Source of the DNA: Ischnura elegans
Lineage: Eukaryota > Arthropoda > Insecta > Odonata > Coenagrionidae
Assembly (NCBI RefSeq): GCF_921293095.1
Contig: NC_060251.1
Location: forward strand, 63,381,585 to 63,445,584
Direction: 5' to 3'
DNA: 64,000 nucleotides
The number at the start of each line of letters is the position of its first letter. The first letter of the stretch is position 1. Made by a program: the position numbers and the translations under genes. This document shows, piece by piece, positions 22,678 through 34,965 of this stretch. The notes under the pieces are model-generated. The model made no database searches and had not been told where the DNA came from. It saw nothing but the letters and a program-made list of their open reading frames with translations.

Positions 22678-22756
22678 CTAGGCGGGACTCGAACCCGCGA
22701 CCTTCGGTATGGTAGGAGAGGACTTTGACCCACCGACACCGATACTGGAGACCAAT
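22678..22756 (-). mobile_element. tRNA-like SINE head or tRNA pseudogene
   Basis: On the minus strand the 3' half has a perfect T arm, GCGGGTTCGAGTCCCGC, preceded by CCTACCATACCGAAGG (anticodon-arm-like) and followed by CTAGGCAGG. The 5' half (GTGTCGGTGGGTCAAAG) is only a rough D arm, and the acceptor stem does not close. It shares its T arm with 3868-3884. It is best read as the RNA polymerase III promoter head of a tRNA-derived SINE. Confidence 0.55.
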
Positions 22757-22899
22757 GGAGTGGAAGTAATGCGTCCTCTTAAGTTACTTACACCTTATTA
22801 ATGGTATTCTATTTTGATGGGCTTACATATGGCATAATGAGATTCACTCCAATACCACACTTCCTCCCTCATCAATCAACAATTCCGCATATTCCGCCA

Positions 22900-23165
22900 A
22901 ATATCTATATATATATATGAGGGGTTGTCTGTTTGTCTGTCCGCTATGAGTTTCCATACGGCTGCACGGATTGCAACAAAAGTTAGCACATAGGTGAACC
23001 TCAGGTTTCCAAAGTCTATAGTGCAACTTTGGGTTGCGTTCGAAGCGTCATTTGCATCGTTTTCACATTAACGTTTGTTACGTTACGTCATACTACTTTT
23101 GTGGGTGGACATCTTGCTGGGTAGGCACACCTCTTGTCACGCTCAAAGGGAAAAGAATACTCTCA
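22900..23165 (+). mobile_element. Helitron-like repeat family H, copy 3
   Basis: It begins TATATATATATGAGG and reads GTCTGTTTGTCTGTCCGCTAT, then ACGGCTGCACGGATTGCAAC, CTATAGTGCAACTTTGGGTTG and GCGTCATTTGCATCGTTTTC. This is the best-preserved copy of the family also found at 9240, 17943 and 44465. Related phrases (GTCCGACGCCTCTTTTGCGT, ACGCACGCCTCTTTACTCA) continue at 23270 and 23680, so a longer Helitron-like body may extend to about 24180. Confidence 0.6.
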
Positions 23166-23179
23166 GGACCTTTATATAA

Positions 23180-23216
23180 CTGTTAACCTTCTCATGCACT
23201 ATGAGAAGGTTAACAG
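23180..23216. repeat. Perfect 16-bp hairpin
   Basis: CTGTTAACCTTCTCAT and its exact reverse complement are separated by GCACT. It lies inside the Helitron-like region and may be a terminal hairpin or a break point between two copies. Confidence 0.9.
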
Positions 23217-24180
23217 ATACGCTCCTTCATAAGCGTCTCATGCTCTCAAATGTTGTTGATTTACATTTGGTTGTGTCCGACGCCTCTTTTGCGTCATTTT
23301 CTCGGCGTCATTTGCTACGTCACGTTGTAAAGTCGCTGTCAGGCTATGTTGCAAACAAACAATACTCTTCCAATGTACGATTTTTATTATGTACAAAAAT
23401 CGGTTTACACTTGAGGTGGCACAGTTCTCTCTAGCACAGCGTTTCTGTTGGCACCTTCTCTTATATTTCTGCCTCCGCGGTGGCTTCTCCGCTGGTCTTA
23501 TATACGCTGGATACACTGCTTTTGGTTCGATGCGACAGCCTCGCCGCGTTGACCGGCCTCGCCTGGTTGACCGCGTTTCGCCTGGTTGACTGCGCTGATC
23601 AGCGTCGGTGCGTTGTACTTCCTGTTTGACTCGCCACAACGTCATACAACTTCTTTGGTTGGAAATCCTCCCGGATACGCACGCCTCTTTACTCATAAAA
23701 TAACTCAAATAATACTACACTTACCTATTAATCCTCTCGGTGCAAACATTTTTGTTGGGCTTTGAGTTTAAAAAAAGACGTTTTTGGTATACATACGTAT
23801 GGACACACAGCGATCAATGTTGTGGAGCGGGGTATAACTTGATTCCGCGCGCGTTATACGGAATCTTATCCATTGTTTTCTGTTCAGCGTGCAAAAAACT
23901 CATAGCGTGTGACGATGAATTCCAAATTCCAAGTTTCACACTTTTCTGGGTACTATCTTTCCCGAGTAACGCCTGCTAGTCATCTAGAAACTCGATTCCT
24001 CGCCACCGCAAACCCCGCTTGCCCAGCATTCTTCCAAACAAATCCGTTTTTAATATACCTTCCCCGATTTTTACTCGCACAATCCAATATTTCTGCCTTC
24101 TCCGTATCTCACCAAGAAGTTTCTTCCTCAACCACCATGTCTGACATCATTCCCTGATGGAGCGCGTGATTATTATTGTT

Positions 24181-26872
24181 ACTGCATTCATAAGTTTCAT
24201 GTTGGTATCTCGTAAGTCGTCTACTTGATTTACGGTCGTGTTTTGTTTGGAAAGTACAGTTGCCAATTCCTATCGCTTTTTATGTTTATTTGGTTGAAAA
24301 TGTATGCTATCGGCTTTTGCGTCTCATTAAGTGGGTAACAAACAAACAAACGCGTTTCCTGTTTTTTTTCTTACGCTCTGCTTCACGAGGAATTAATTAA
24401 TAAGTACGAATTGCAACAAATCTCCCCTTATCGATTCTTCAATCGTAAATAGATGAAAAATAAATTTAAAATAATTCCTGGAATTTAATTAAGGCACATT
24501 TTTTCACATACCTTTTCAGTGGAAGCGTTGATGGAGTGAGGATTGATTAGGGAATTCGTTTTCATATAATTTTCAAAGAAAAGCGGGTTTTAAACCCGAC
24601 AGTAACATCATGGACTTCAAACAAGATGGCAAAATCTTAAATTATTTGAGATATTATTAAACAAACAGCTTAAAAATATTCTTTTCCATAATCAGTAAAA
24701 TACAGGATAATTTCAAAAGGCCCGATAAATGCAACATAGTGTACTCTATTTCCATCGAATCGATGCATTCGGTATTTTTTTAGCTAGATTGTTTAGATAA
24801 GACGATTTATTCGTGCTAAGTTATATCGATATAAAATTTTCGTTATGCAAGCGGATCACAGACATCCTCTTTAAGAATGAAGTCTATCTAGAAAAGGAAA
24901 AAGATGTTGTCCTGTTAGCTTCTTTATAATTTACAGGACATAAAATCAAAAACGAATTCAGGAAGCAAATAAAATCCATGAGTTAACTACTAAATAAAGA
25001 AATAAACCTAAGCTGCATGGATTCCTGAATGAGTTCAGAAGTATTTTTTGTTGATAAAATTATGAACGAGAGTGCTCTAAAGGGAAAAATGTACTATTAA
25101 ACACGATCTCTATAATAACCACACCAGATAATTTATCTTTATTTAGCTCCGTACTTCTGCAAGAATAAATTCTAAAAGTAAAGAATCCACATTACTCAAG
25201 GGGAGGAAAATTACTATTTATTACAAAATTACTCTTGAAATATTCATGAACTACAAGTAAGCAATATTACCTTTATGAAGCTTTTGTATGAGGCTTCACA
25301 TCCCATATGATGTTTAAGAGATAGAGGAATTTTTACGAATGAATTTATAATGGGATTTTTAAGCATCACACGACTACATAACTTACCTGAGTTCGGCGTT
25401 TTCATTTTTTCGTCTCAATGAGTAACTCAACGGATTGTTACGCACGAATTAATTATTTGCAGTACAACTACGTTCTGTAATACAACACCACAATCCAAGA
25501 ATATAAGATAGCTTGAATATAAAGGATTTTCATCGCAGGTAAAAAGCTACGAGATTTCCAATAGCGCTACGTTGGCCTTTCATCGGTTAAAGGGCTCCTG
25601 ATAAAAGGCACGTTACAGGAATATAAATAATGCCCCAAAAAACGTTTTCTTAGAGAATTAAAAAATATATACGATTTTTAAAAAGTTCTGAAAATAATAA
25701 TTTCAAAATATATTGCTATGTATTAAGCTATTCCATGTATTTGGTAAAAAAATCTCCATGAACCTCCATCGGCAGAGAACACATAGATTCTATAGATTTT
25801 GGAAAACTCAATTCTACGTGAAGTAAATGGATGAATAGGCAAATTTATAATTATAAGCCAAAGGATATTGATTGCAATTTAAACTTTGAAATCAATATAA
25901 GCATTGATTGAACAAGTTCATAACTTTATAGCAAAATGGCTGGGGTCATAGAAGTTGAACGCATGACAGAATTCAAACATGGTTTTAACAATTAAATTTT
26001 TTCTATTTTTCATATTCATTAATAATTAAACAAAAAGAATGCTATATACAATTGTCATTTGGCTATCAGTCCAATCAGTTCTATGAGACGCCCTTTATAG
26101 ACTGATGAAAAGATTCTGTGGGCTCCTTATCAACTATCCGATCAATTGGATAGCGTTCCAAATGGTAATGGTTCCCAAATTTATTACGGTTGATGTTTAG
26201 ATAATAAATTAAGCAAATATTATATACAGCCTGGTGCCATTTAATTGATATTTATGGTTTCAAGAATGCGACACAAAGCCTAAAAGCCTCGTGTTTTTAA
26301 CAATACTTAAATAACAGATGCTCAAGAGAATGCGATAAAATTACGCATCACCAGAGACTGCAGCGATTTCATTGACAGTTTTTCAGCACGCGAAATCGTA
26401 TACTACGTCAACCGTCGACAATCCACAAAATTCCTCTCACACCTAACAGCTGAATAGGATGTGAGCTGAATCAATTAAAATTACACCAATTCTAAACTCT
26501 AATTCCACCCTCATATTTCACAATGACCCGTCGCATTTGGGACAAGGAAGCATTTATTCGCAAAATATTTAGTTTACTGTCCTTAACAACGAAGTCAATG
26601 GGAAAGTCACCACTGCTAGGGATATCGCCGCGCACGCTAGCTAAATAAGCACACGGAAGAAAGAAGTGTAACATGCATTCAAGGATACTATGTCGAATAT
26701 GCTTGGACCGGATACTCACTGCCTTGATTCTCCAGTATTGATATGCTTGACATACCTGGATGATTGTGTATGGCGTACATTTACGCCTAAAAATTGGTAA
26801 GAATTCGGCTAATCCTCGGGGAACACCTATTTATTATTCTCAGAAGTACAAATACATTAATACATTTTGAAT
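24181..26872. other. Long AT-rich stretch, no gene seen
   Basis: About 2.7 kb of AT-rich DNA with no recognised element, RNA gene or coding region. The minus-strand frame at 26492-26719 is unrecognised. Confidence 0.5.
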
Positions 26873-27870
26873 ATCATCATAATCATTAGTCAACAATATT
26901 AAGATTGGTTTGATGCAGCTCTGCTCTCCTATCCGCTAGTCTTTCCATGGCGACGTATTTCTTCTCTTTTACATCCATTATCACCTGTCCAATGCAAATC
27001 ATTCGGGGCTATTCCTTGCCCTTCTCTTCCAACTGTCCTTCTATGATTGTTTTCATCAAGCCATAACGCCTAATAATGTGGCCAACTATTCCGTACCGTC
27101 TTCTCCTTAAGGTTTTTTCGAAGACATTTCTTTTCTCCCACTCTTCTTAGAACGTCTTCATTACCTACCCAGGTATCCATTTTATCTTCATGATTCTTCG
27201 GTAGCACCAGATTTTTCATGCTTCTCGTCTTCATTTCTCTGCTGCTGTCAACGCCCAAGCCTCGCTTTCATAGAGAAACATGCTCCATCCGCAGTACCTG
27301 ATGAATTGTTCCTTTATTTCCATGCTTGCATTCTCAGCTGTAAGAAGATTCTTCTATCAACAAAAAGCCCTCTTTGCCTGCGCTATTCTACTGACTACTT
27401 CTTTCTTGATTCGTCCATCTTTGGTAATTCGGCTGCCAAAGTAACAAAGCCCTTCACCTATTCAAGCTTTTGTTTTACCAGCTTCATGTTTATCCTAGCG
27501 TCCTCTCTTTTGCTGCATACTAATACCTAGTCTTATTTTTTTAGCTGATATCTGGCTATTGCCCTTTCCATATTTGTCAAAGTCTCCTTCAAATAACTCT
27601 CTGTCTCAGCTATATCTTCGACGCCGTCAGCAGATAGCATGCATAATTCTTTCTCCGTGGCTATTGACACCCAAAATCTCCTCCTTGATTTCATGGCTGT
27701 ATCGATGTAAGCATTATAAATTACTGGAGGCATTGCACATCCTTGTCACACTCCTTTTCCTATTCTTGCTTCTACAGAGTTGGGCCCATATTTTATCACA
27801 GCTACTTGGTTTATATACAAACTGTGAACAATTCTAAGATCATTGTAGAGCACTCCGATGAAATTTTCTT
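26873..27870 (-). pseudogene. Non-LTR retrotransposon reverse transcriptase, C-terminal part (broken)
   Basis: On the minus strand, segments of one RT follow in order. FIGVLYNDLRIVHSLY is followed by KYGPNSVEARIGKGV, a stop where arginine is expected, and QGCAMPPVIYNAYIDTAM (the RT 'G-V-R-Q-G-C' box). Next come SADGVEDIAETESYLKETL in place of the FADD catalytic loop, then a thumb region with DVLRRVGEKK, and a terminus MERLADRRAEL. Stops, frameshifts and the degraded aspartates make it non-functional. It is 5'-truncated; the 3' end is marked by a TAATGATTATGATGATA-type tail near 26873. The motif order fits the RTE/CR1/L2-like group; clade not resolved. Confidence 0.85.
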
Positions 27871-28698
27871 AGGTAAATCTCCGGGCGGGGACTTCTCAAG
27901 AGGGTACATCGTTCATCTGTGATTAAGTTTTGAGGATAGGAAGTGAGATCACTTATGACCTGCGGTAAGCTCTGTGTATGTAAACATTAAAAAATACGGG
28001 GGATAGTGTTTTCGATATAATGCCACTTTTGAGGACAAAAATCTAAATATTTCTATAGTACAAACATATCTATCTTCAGTGGGAGAGCACTATCTCGAAA
28101 GTACTAGTGATGCCATTCGTAGATGAAGTTATCTCATTTCACTAAGTTTGGTGTTCTTGCGCGCTCTCCTGACTCCTGAGCCTGCTACTTTCAATTCTCA
28201 CCCATTTAAAGTTATCCGAATTTGGTCCGCTGCTGCCGCGAGCGAGAAAGTTTACGCCAGACGAAGAGTCGACCGGGTTGGAAGGTTGAGACTGGGATAT
28301 GCTTTCCCAGAATTTCCACCATTCCTCGCGCCTCGATTCGATTAATATGCGAACTTGATCCCCTCCTTCCAATTCCTTCCCACCGACTCACTCCACAAGA
28401 AGAGAGGCGGTTATTCCATGGAGGAAAAAAATTCTTCTCGGCATCCGTTCCCTCCCACTCCGCGTATTCCGCGTAACAGAATGAATTGATTCTCCAACTC
28501 CTTCCCTTGACGTAGTGCGGAAAACTTATCACCAAAAGCTGCTTGCTACCTTCCCACCACGTCTCGTTCACCGCAGAAAACTTGGGAAAGGGAAGGGGGG
28601 GGGGGGAGGGGTTACATTTCTCGATTCCCATGGTTATATTTTCCGAGTTCAGAATGGGAAGGAAACAGTCTTGCTGTCGCCAGACGCCTCGAGATCTG
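27871..28698. other. No gene seen; GC-rich island 28140-28620
   Basis: Several overlapping frames on both strands arise from the GC-rich composition. A run of G's sits at about 28596-28610. No domain was recognised. Confidence 0.4.
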
Positions 28699-30260
28699 AT
28701 CGGTAATGGGAACTGAAAAGGTTACACTTCCTTCGTCGTCATAAGCGACACCGATACGTCCTTTCACATATTCTTACTACGTTTACCTCACGAAGGAAAT
28801 AATAATGCGTGTCGCGAAAATCCGCCAACCTCAATTGACAAATTATAAAAGGCGTTGAATATATACGCTCGTGAAAGTGTTCCAAGAAGAATTCTTGGAG
28901 GTGTGTCAATTGTGATCCATCGGAGAATTATCCCTTGCGGTCACTATGAGAGCATTATAATGTGCCCCTGCAAGAGTAGTGTAGGCATTAGTCAAGCCTT
29001 TAACTTAATATTGCTGAAATCTTAGATTATGAAAGTAGTTTAAAAAAAAGATTTTTTAACGAAATTATTCATCTCCCTAAAAACAAAGTTGACTCCAATA
29101 AAAGATCAGACATCGAAAATCTCAGTGAAATTTATTTTTATTAAATAAATAAAAATGGATGGTAACTATGATACTGTAGTAGCTTAGTAAGAATCGGTAA
29201 ACAAAGTTGTGCAAATAATGTAAGGTCAAAATTCCTGTCTCTTCTTTTTCATTTATGCACAATTGAATTATTTTTATATTTTATTACTGTAAAAAAATTA
29301 TGACAATCTTTCATGCCTTCATGTATTAATTTATTGTAACCATTATGATTCATAGCCCTGTGGAAGATTTGAGATATATATCGAAACATTGGCAAACAAT
29401 TTCGCCTATCATTCTCGGACCTATGCCCCGAGACATTATTCATCATAAAGTATTGAGGTGAAGAAAAAGATATTGATTTAGAGCATTTTGAAAACTTAAT
29501 TCAATTACTAAAAATATTTCAACTGTAAGAAGGATAAATGACCTTAAAATCGACCCTAACTCCGTCTTTAGAAGCTAAAGAATTTAAAGAGGAACCCCAG
29601 ATGACGTTTAAAAGACGATTCTGTACAGTATCTTTCCCACATTCAGAATAAGAAGTAAACAAACTTGCTATCACTAGGCTCCACGGGATCAGCTCGGAAA
29701 TGTGATTGGAAAAGTTTACACGTCCTTCGTCGTTATGATCGACACCGAAATGTCCTCCATTCAACCATTAATAAAATCGCATAAATATGCAGACCTGAAT
29801 GGATGCATTATAGAAACATTGATTACTATCACTAGAGCGGAACGAAAAGAATTTCTGAGGATTTTTTTTAACAATCAGAAGGATTTTTCTGATCTAATCT
29901 CAACACTTCTATGTGAGCATGTTTAGAAAATTTTGCTATGACGTAAAAGAGGTTAATCGTAATAAAAATGCTGAAATGGAAATATATCCTAACACAAACT
30001 CTTCGACGATAGAGAAAATCAAATGATAATTCAAAGATTTAATTCCCAGATTACACAGATAATTTACATTACCTATTCCTTGATCAGAACGAGAAGAAAA
30101 TCGTATTCCTTTTGTCTCCAGCCTTTGGGTCGGTTCCTTAATGAGAACTGAAAAGGCCAACATTTCCTTGTCATTATAAGTGATGTAGACTTCTCTTTCT
30201 CCATTATTCAGACCACATTTGACCTATCAAGGGGCCAATGATGTATTTCACGAAAATCGA
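28699..30260. repeat. Three diverged copies of a short repeat
   Basis: An ATGRGAACTGAAAAGG / TTCCTTSGTCRTYATAAG phrase with GAYACCGA or GATGTAGA recurs at 28706-28800, 29700-29770 and 30137-30260. Copies 1 and 3 also share a CACGAAAATCSRCC/T segment downstream. Between the copies the DNA is AT-rich and empty of recognisable genes, and frames such as 29702-29926 are unrecognised. Confidence 0.5.
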
Positions 30261-30457
30261 CTTATCTACAGTACTTAAACTATCCAGAAAAGGAGGTCCG
30301 AGGGAAAGTTCTCTTTAATCAATAGGAAATATTTTTATTGTCCTTTAAAAATTTCCTTGTGAGAATATTTTGCGGTATAAGAGTATAATATTCAAAATAC
30401 TAAAATTATAAACGATATCCTGAAATATCCCTCTTCTATTCTTGACCTTGTTTAATA

Positions 30458-30914
30458 CATTTTATAACATTTCTTGCAGTTTAGGTTAATGTAAAACAAG
30501 TTATAGCCAACGTTTCGATTTATTTAAAATCATCCTCATGGCTTCAATATGTTCTAATTATCCTCTTGAATTTTTCTTAAAGTTTCCATTTTCGTAGTCC
30601 AAAAAATAGGTGAAGGGTTGAATGTTGTATACAGCTACTGACTATCTAATCAATCAAGGAGGAATATTATTCATCATCTCATCATATCGTCATCTCACAC
30701 TACAATATAAAGTACAAGGAGAAGAAGTCGAAAAAGCAGCTGTATACAACATTCAACCCTTCACCTATTTTTTGGACTACGAAAATGGAAAATTTAAGAA
30801 AAATTCAAGAGGATACTTAAAACATATTGAAGCCCTGAGGATGATTTTAAATAAATCGAAACGTTGGCTATAACTTGTTTTATATTTACCTAAACTCCAA
30901 GAAATGTTGTAAAA
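30458..30914. mobile_element. Foldback element with paired hammerhead-like motifs (about 457 bp)
   Basis: Arms at 30458-30636 and 30738-30914 are close inverted copies, from AACATTTCTTGCAGTTTAGG through GTTATAGCCAACGTTTCGAT to TGAATGTTGTATACAGCT. The spacer is about 101 bp. The right arm holds CTGAGGA (30835-30841), a GATTT/AAATC hairpin and GAAAC (30858-30862); the left has the same in reverse with ATGAGGA. Frame 30622-30873 is a by-product of the arms. A solo relative lies at 51342-51420. Confidence 0.85.
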
Positions 30915-32583
30915 GGATATCCTGAAATTGAGAGAGTAAATTAAAAATTATACACATTCATCTCAGCCTTATCGTTTGGAAATATGTGATAGTAGTTAAA
31001 CCGACATTAATAGAGTCGTTGATGGAGGGAAAGTGCTCAAAATGAATTATATGTGGAAGAGGAGCATACAAAATCGGTTTTTAAAAATCCTTTCGGTTAT
31101 TTTTGGGTCTCCCTCGTATGTTACGATGTGTTATAAAATCTCACTTCGACGAATACGAGCCGATTAAAAATTTTCATGCCTTCAAAGTAGTGTCGGGCAA
31201 ACCCCTGTGGTCGTGCGTGGTCCGCTTCAAAAGCTTTTTTTCTAATTCACCGAAGAAACCTCAAAGTAGTTCTTCAATAGGGTTCTTCTGCCCCAAAATA
31301 AGCAGCTATCTCCATTATTTGGAGGCCCAAATAAAACAGGCCAAGAATGGAAAAACATTTTTACTGAAAATACCTTATTCTTATGTTTTTAAAGTTGATG
31401 AATCCAATATGATGGTTTTAAAGTTGTATCACCCACCATTTATTCACATTTTACAGTTAAATTTATGAAATCTAGCAATATTTTTAGAATAAAACAGTTT
31501 TTTATAGTTATAATAAAATTGAAAAAGTAGGTCTAATGAACGAAGATAATGGGGGATTACTGTTGGTACTTCACCGAGAAGTTCAGCAAGCGATTAATCG
31601 CAGAAAAAGCTACACAGGAAGCTTCAAGGAAAAAAGAGAAAGAAAATGTAGACCAATTCCAGTTGACAAGTGAACCCTGTATTCTCACGCTGTAGTAAAT
31701 ACAAACAATTTTATCACGATGTAGTGAACAGTAAATACAAACAATTTTATGATGTAACACAGTGTTTCATTGATTTACTTATATACCGTATGGGGATATT
31801 CGACTAAATATTAAATACATATTGCTTGCAAACTATGGGTGATACAAACAAACTAAAGCCAGGGTTGGATTTGGAACAAAAAAATTTATAAATAAAATAA
31901 ATAAAGTTTCGAACAAAATTTTTTTGTTGGCCTGTGTAATCAAAACGAAGGGAATTATGCTTCTCTATCACGATCTCTATCGATACAGATGAATTTTCAA
32001 ATGACGTCACCCCCGTGCCGGATCCAACCGTGGGGACAACTTCATCTACTGAGTGCGTCGCCGCTGTTTACAATCTCAAAGGGAGCGAGCGAGGCACGGA
32101 TGAGGTCAGGGAGAGAAGGGGTTGCTGCGTGAAGTAAGAAGTGGGGAGTAGTCGGGGCCAAAGGTGAGGTTAGCGTGTACGGCGGGAGGTTGAACTACCT
32201 CTCTCTGCCTTAAATGATTTCCCCCGAGGGCCGATTGCCGCTCTGCCTAGCGGTGGGATTCTCCCGAAGAGTAGGCACACACCTGCTTCCCTCCGAGCCG
32301 AATCGATGAGGATCAATCTTATTCGGAACGGAAGTCTCCTTCGACAATTTCCCAGGGAACACGCGAGGGGCTTGATGCAATTCGGGACGGAAACGCTGAG
32401 GCTTGAATTAAAGTCTGTCATCCAATAAATCGATCCGTGACTTGAGAATGATTTAAGTCTTGTGACCCTCGGAAGAATCCTGTAACCATGAACAACTCGG
32501 CCTTGGCTAGAAGAGCTCGTCTTCTGGGTATCCGATAACGTTTGATATTTATGTGTAATGAATGCTGATGGAGTTTTTCCAAG
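30915..32583. other. No recognised gene; 121-codon frame and GC patch
   Basis: The plus frame at 31103-31468 (121 codons, Lys/Ser/Phe-rich) lies in AT-rich DNA and matches nothing I know. A 21-base segment (AGTAAATACAAACAATTTTA plus T) is repeated at about 31693 and 31732. From 32010 to 32430 the DNA turns GC-rich, with an AAAG|GTGAGG splice-donor-like string near 32165. No convincing exon. Confidence 0.35.
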
Positions 32584-32703
32584 GATTGTGGAAGGTTACA
32601 CGGGATTTCCACCGGGTCAGGTTCTCCAACTCCATCTCGGACGAAGTTTCGATGGGCGAGTTGTCCATCGTCTTCAGGGCAACCCCGTGTAACCTTCCAC
32701 AAT
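32584..32703 (-). mobile_element. 120-bp hairpin carrying a hammerhead-like core
   Basis: ATTGTGGAAGGTTACACGGG (32584-32603) is perfectly inverted at 32684-32703. Inside, on the minus strand, CTGAAGA (32671-32677), one base, a GATGG/CCATC hairpin and GAAAC (32646-32650) are followed by a body with CCTGACCCGGTGG. It is a compact version of the terminal repeats at 8237 and 20437, closed by its own 20-bp stem. Confidence 0.7.
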
Positions 32704-33234
32704 TCTATACGCCGGGAAAGCCTACGATCATTTTTCCAAAGAGTTGTTGAGAGGAGAGCTATAAAAAAAAAGAGCTTGAACGTGGGAGACGAGAAAAAAT
32801 TTTAATTTGAAAAGAATAAAGAGGTCTTTGAAAAATAAAATAGTCTAAGGCCTAACAACCATTATGCCCAAACCTAATGTAACAACGTACAAAAGAAGTT
32901 TCTCGCAAATGGGACCAAAATTGTATAATTCTTAGCTCATGATACTAAATGAACTAATTTTTTTGGTAAATACATAAGGTTGATGAAAAAGATGGATAAT
33001 AACTTCAGGTGACATTGAAAGGTTACAGTAAAGGGTCTGTATATTGCGTATATAATGATTAACTTCATACGCGTTGTAAATTCTATTTTGTAATTTATTT
33101 TAATGTAACCACATTTTTATATTTATTTTTATGCAGATAATTTCTTTCAATGTTTTTCTTTGGGTAATGAGTGTTTTTGGTCCAATGTTTTTTGTCTCAT
33201 TTCCACATTGAAGAAATTTGACGTTGCTTAAATA
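32704..33234. other. No gene seen
   Basis: AT-rich; nothing recognised. Confidence 0.5.
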
Positions 33235-34620
33235 TTTCGAAATCGTGCGGTTGTAAGTCATATCATTTCTATCCGAGACCGCTCCGCTTGGAGTATAAAT
33301 GCAAGAATAAGATGTTTAGATTTATTGGTTACATAATATTCATATAATAGCTTTATTGGCATCTCAGAAAAATAAGCTTTGAAAACATTTGATTAAAACA
33401 AAGTTTTAATCATATATACGTCCATATTTCTCAAGGTCACTGTAGATTCTGATCTTCATATTTTTATCAAATCAATAGTTTCCTTCGTTCACTTCGTAGA
33501 ATGGTGACATGTTAGAATCAAAAATACGTTTTGTTATACTCCACACAGCATTTATTTTAAAATTCTACCGATTTTTATCTTCTCAAATCATTATGAAGAG
33601 GTATTAGAATAATTTTAATAAATACTGTGTGGTATTAAATACAGTTAAGGCTTGTATAACTATTTATGCTGGGTAGTAAGGCAATAAATTTCCGGTTTTG
33701 ACGTTTTTTTCTCGATGACAGTGAAATTTTACACCGCATCCTGGAAGTTAATTTTTTCCTATCCGTAAATTCTTATAATGAACATTTCTGGAATAGAAAT
33801 CTACAGTGAACATAGAGAATTCTGTAGAATGACTGATTTTATGATAACACTAAGTTGCACTTAATTTACAATCTTCCTTGGCAACTCATGGAAGTAAAGA
33901 AGAAAGTGTAATTGTATAAATTAGGCTTTATAATAACTTCCCACAGCTAAGGCTTGTATAACGGTTTATGCTGGACGATAAGGTAATTAATATCAGGTTT
34001 TGACGTCTCCTACTCGATAACAGCGAAAACATACTAAATAATTCGAAATCACGTAATAAGCGATCTGATTTCTATAAGAGGCTGCTTTGCGTGGAGAGCA
34101 AGCAAGCAAGGATAAGACGTTTTAGGGAGGTTAGAGTTCATAGGTTTGATAATAAGAGCATTATTGGCTTAATAGTATTAAGGACCGTATTTTTAAACTA
34201 TACTCTCACTCTTCGCCGGAGTAGGAAGAGTGAAAGTTGTCTCTCCACCTACTATTCGCAGTCAAGAACGTTCCTAGAGCAACACCAAACTCTTCGAAGT
34301 AGTGATTGTTGAGTTGATCGCTGAAATTCACATATCTACGTTATGCTAGTCTCAGAAAAAAGTTCAACAGATTCAGGCTTCAATTGGCAGAAGTTAAACA
34401 TATTTAAATAAATAAGTATAAGTCTTGTGCCAGATGATGGCTCAGTGAGCCTAAACGCGTTGTACGCAATAAAAATCTTGTGGAAAAGTGCAACGATCTT
34501 TTATTTATTTAAATACTCAGAAAAAAGCTTTAAATACATTTAATTGAAATAGTGTTTCAATAATATGTTTCGTTGATATTTCTCAGGGTCAATGTAGAAC
34601 TGAAATTTTAGCGGTTACGC
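33235..34620. repeat. Diverged local duplication
   Basis: Two pairs of segments repeat in order. TTCGAAATC...TGATTTCTAT...GGAGA and later TCAGAAAAAWAAGCTTT...TTTCTCARGGTCA occur at 33236-33450 and again at 34039-34600. TAAGGCTTGTATAAC.GTTTATGCTGG followed by GGTTTTGACGT..CTCGAT occurs at 33648 and 33950. The copies are eroded, so the duplication is old. Frame 34091-34312 is unrecognised. Confidence 0.6.
34401..34516 (+). ncRNA. Solo hammerhead-like element
   Basis: CAGATGA (34431-34437), one base, a GGCTCA/TGAGCC hairpin and TAAACG form a core that departs from consensus at two positions. It is followed by a CGTTG...CAACG stem. TATTTAAATAAATA-type sequence lies on both sides. It resembles the other cores in this window but is probably decayed. 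Confidence 0.4.
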
Positions 34621-34639
34621 TAAGGTGCATTTAATTTAC

Positions 34640-34965
34640 AGAAGAGATAAAACTTCCTCGTTACCAAGAGAGAAGTGAGGAAGGAGGTGGGGAAGTAGGG
34701 CAAATGTCGATACACGAGGAAGGGAGAAGGGAGGAGTAGCTGGGGAGTCGGAGCGGATGGACAATGGAAAGGACAGAGGCAGATTCCCTGAATCCCTCCG
34801 TTTCTTTTCTTTTTCCCTTTCCTCGGGAAGAGCAATTAGACGGAAGCCGACCGTCCATTCATATTCGGAGACGACGCGCGCGAGCACACGGCTCTGGATC
34901 ACTGCCTAGTCCTCATATTTCAGCCCGGCCTCGACACACATTCGAACAAGCCTTTCTTCTCTCCT
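34640..34965. other. Purine- and pyrimidine-biased patch, no gene seen
   Basis: AGGAAGG-rich then TTTCTTTTCTTT-rich sequence gives several parallel frames on both strands that are compositional. Confidence 0.5.

Noticed and set aside
22678..22756. Functional tRNA gene on the minus strand
   Set aside because: Only the T arm is perfect; acceptor and D arms do not pair properly.
31103..31468. 121-codon frame as a host gene
   Set aside because: AT-rich codon use typical of chance frames, no domain, no splice context and no second copy.
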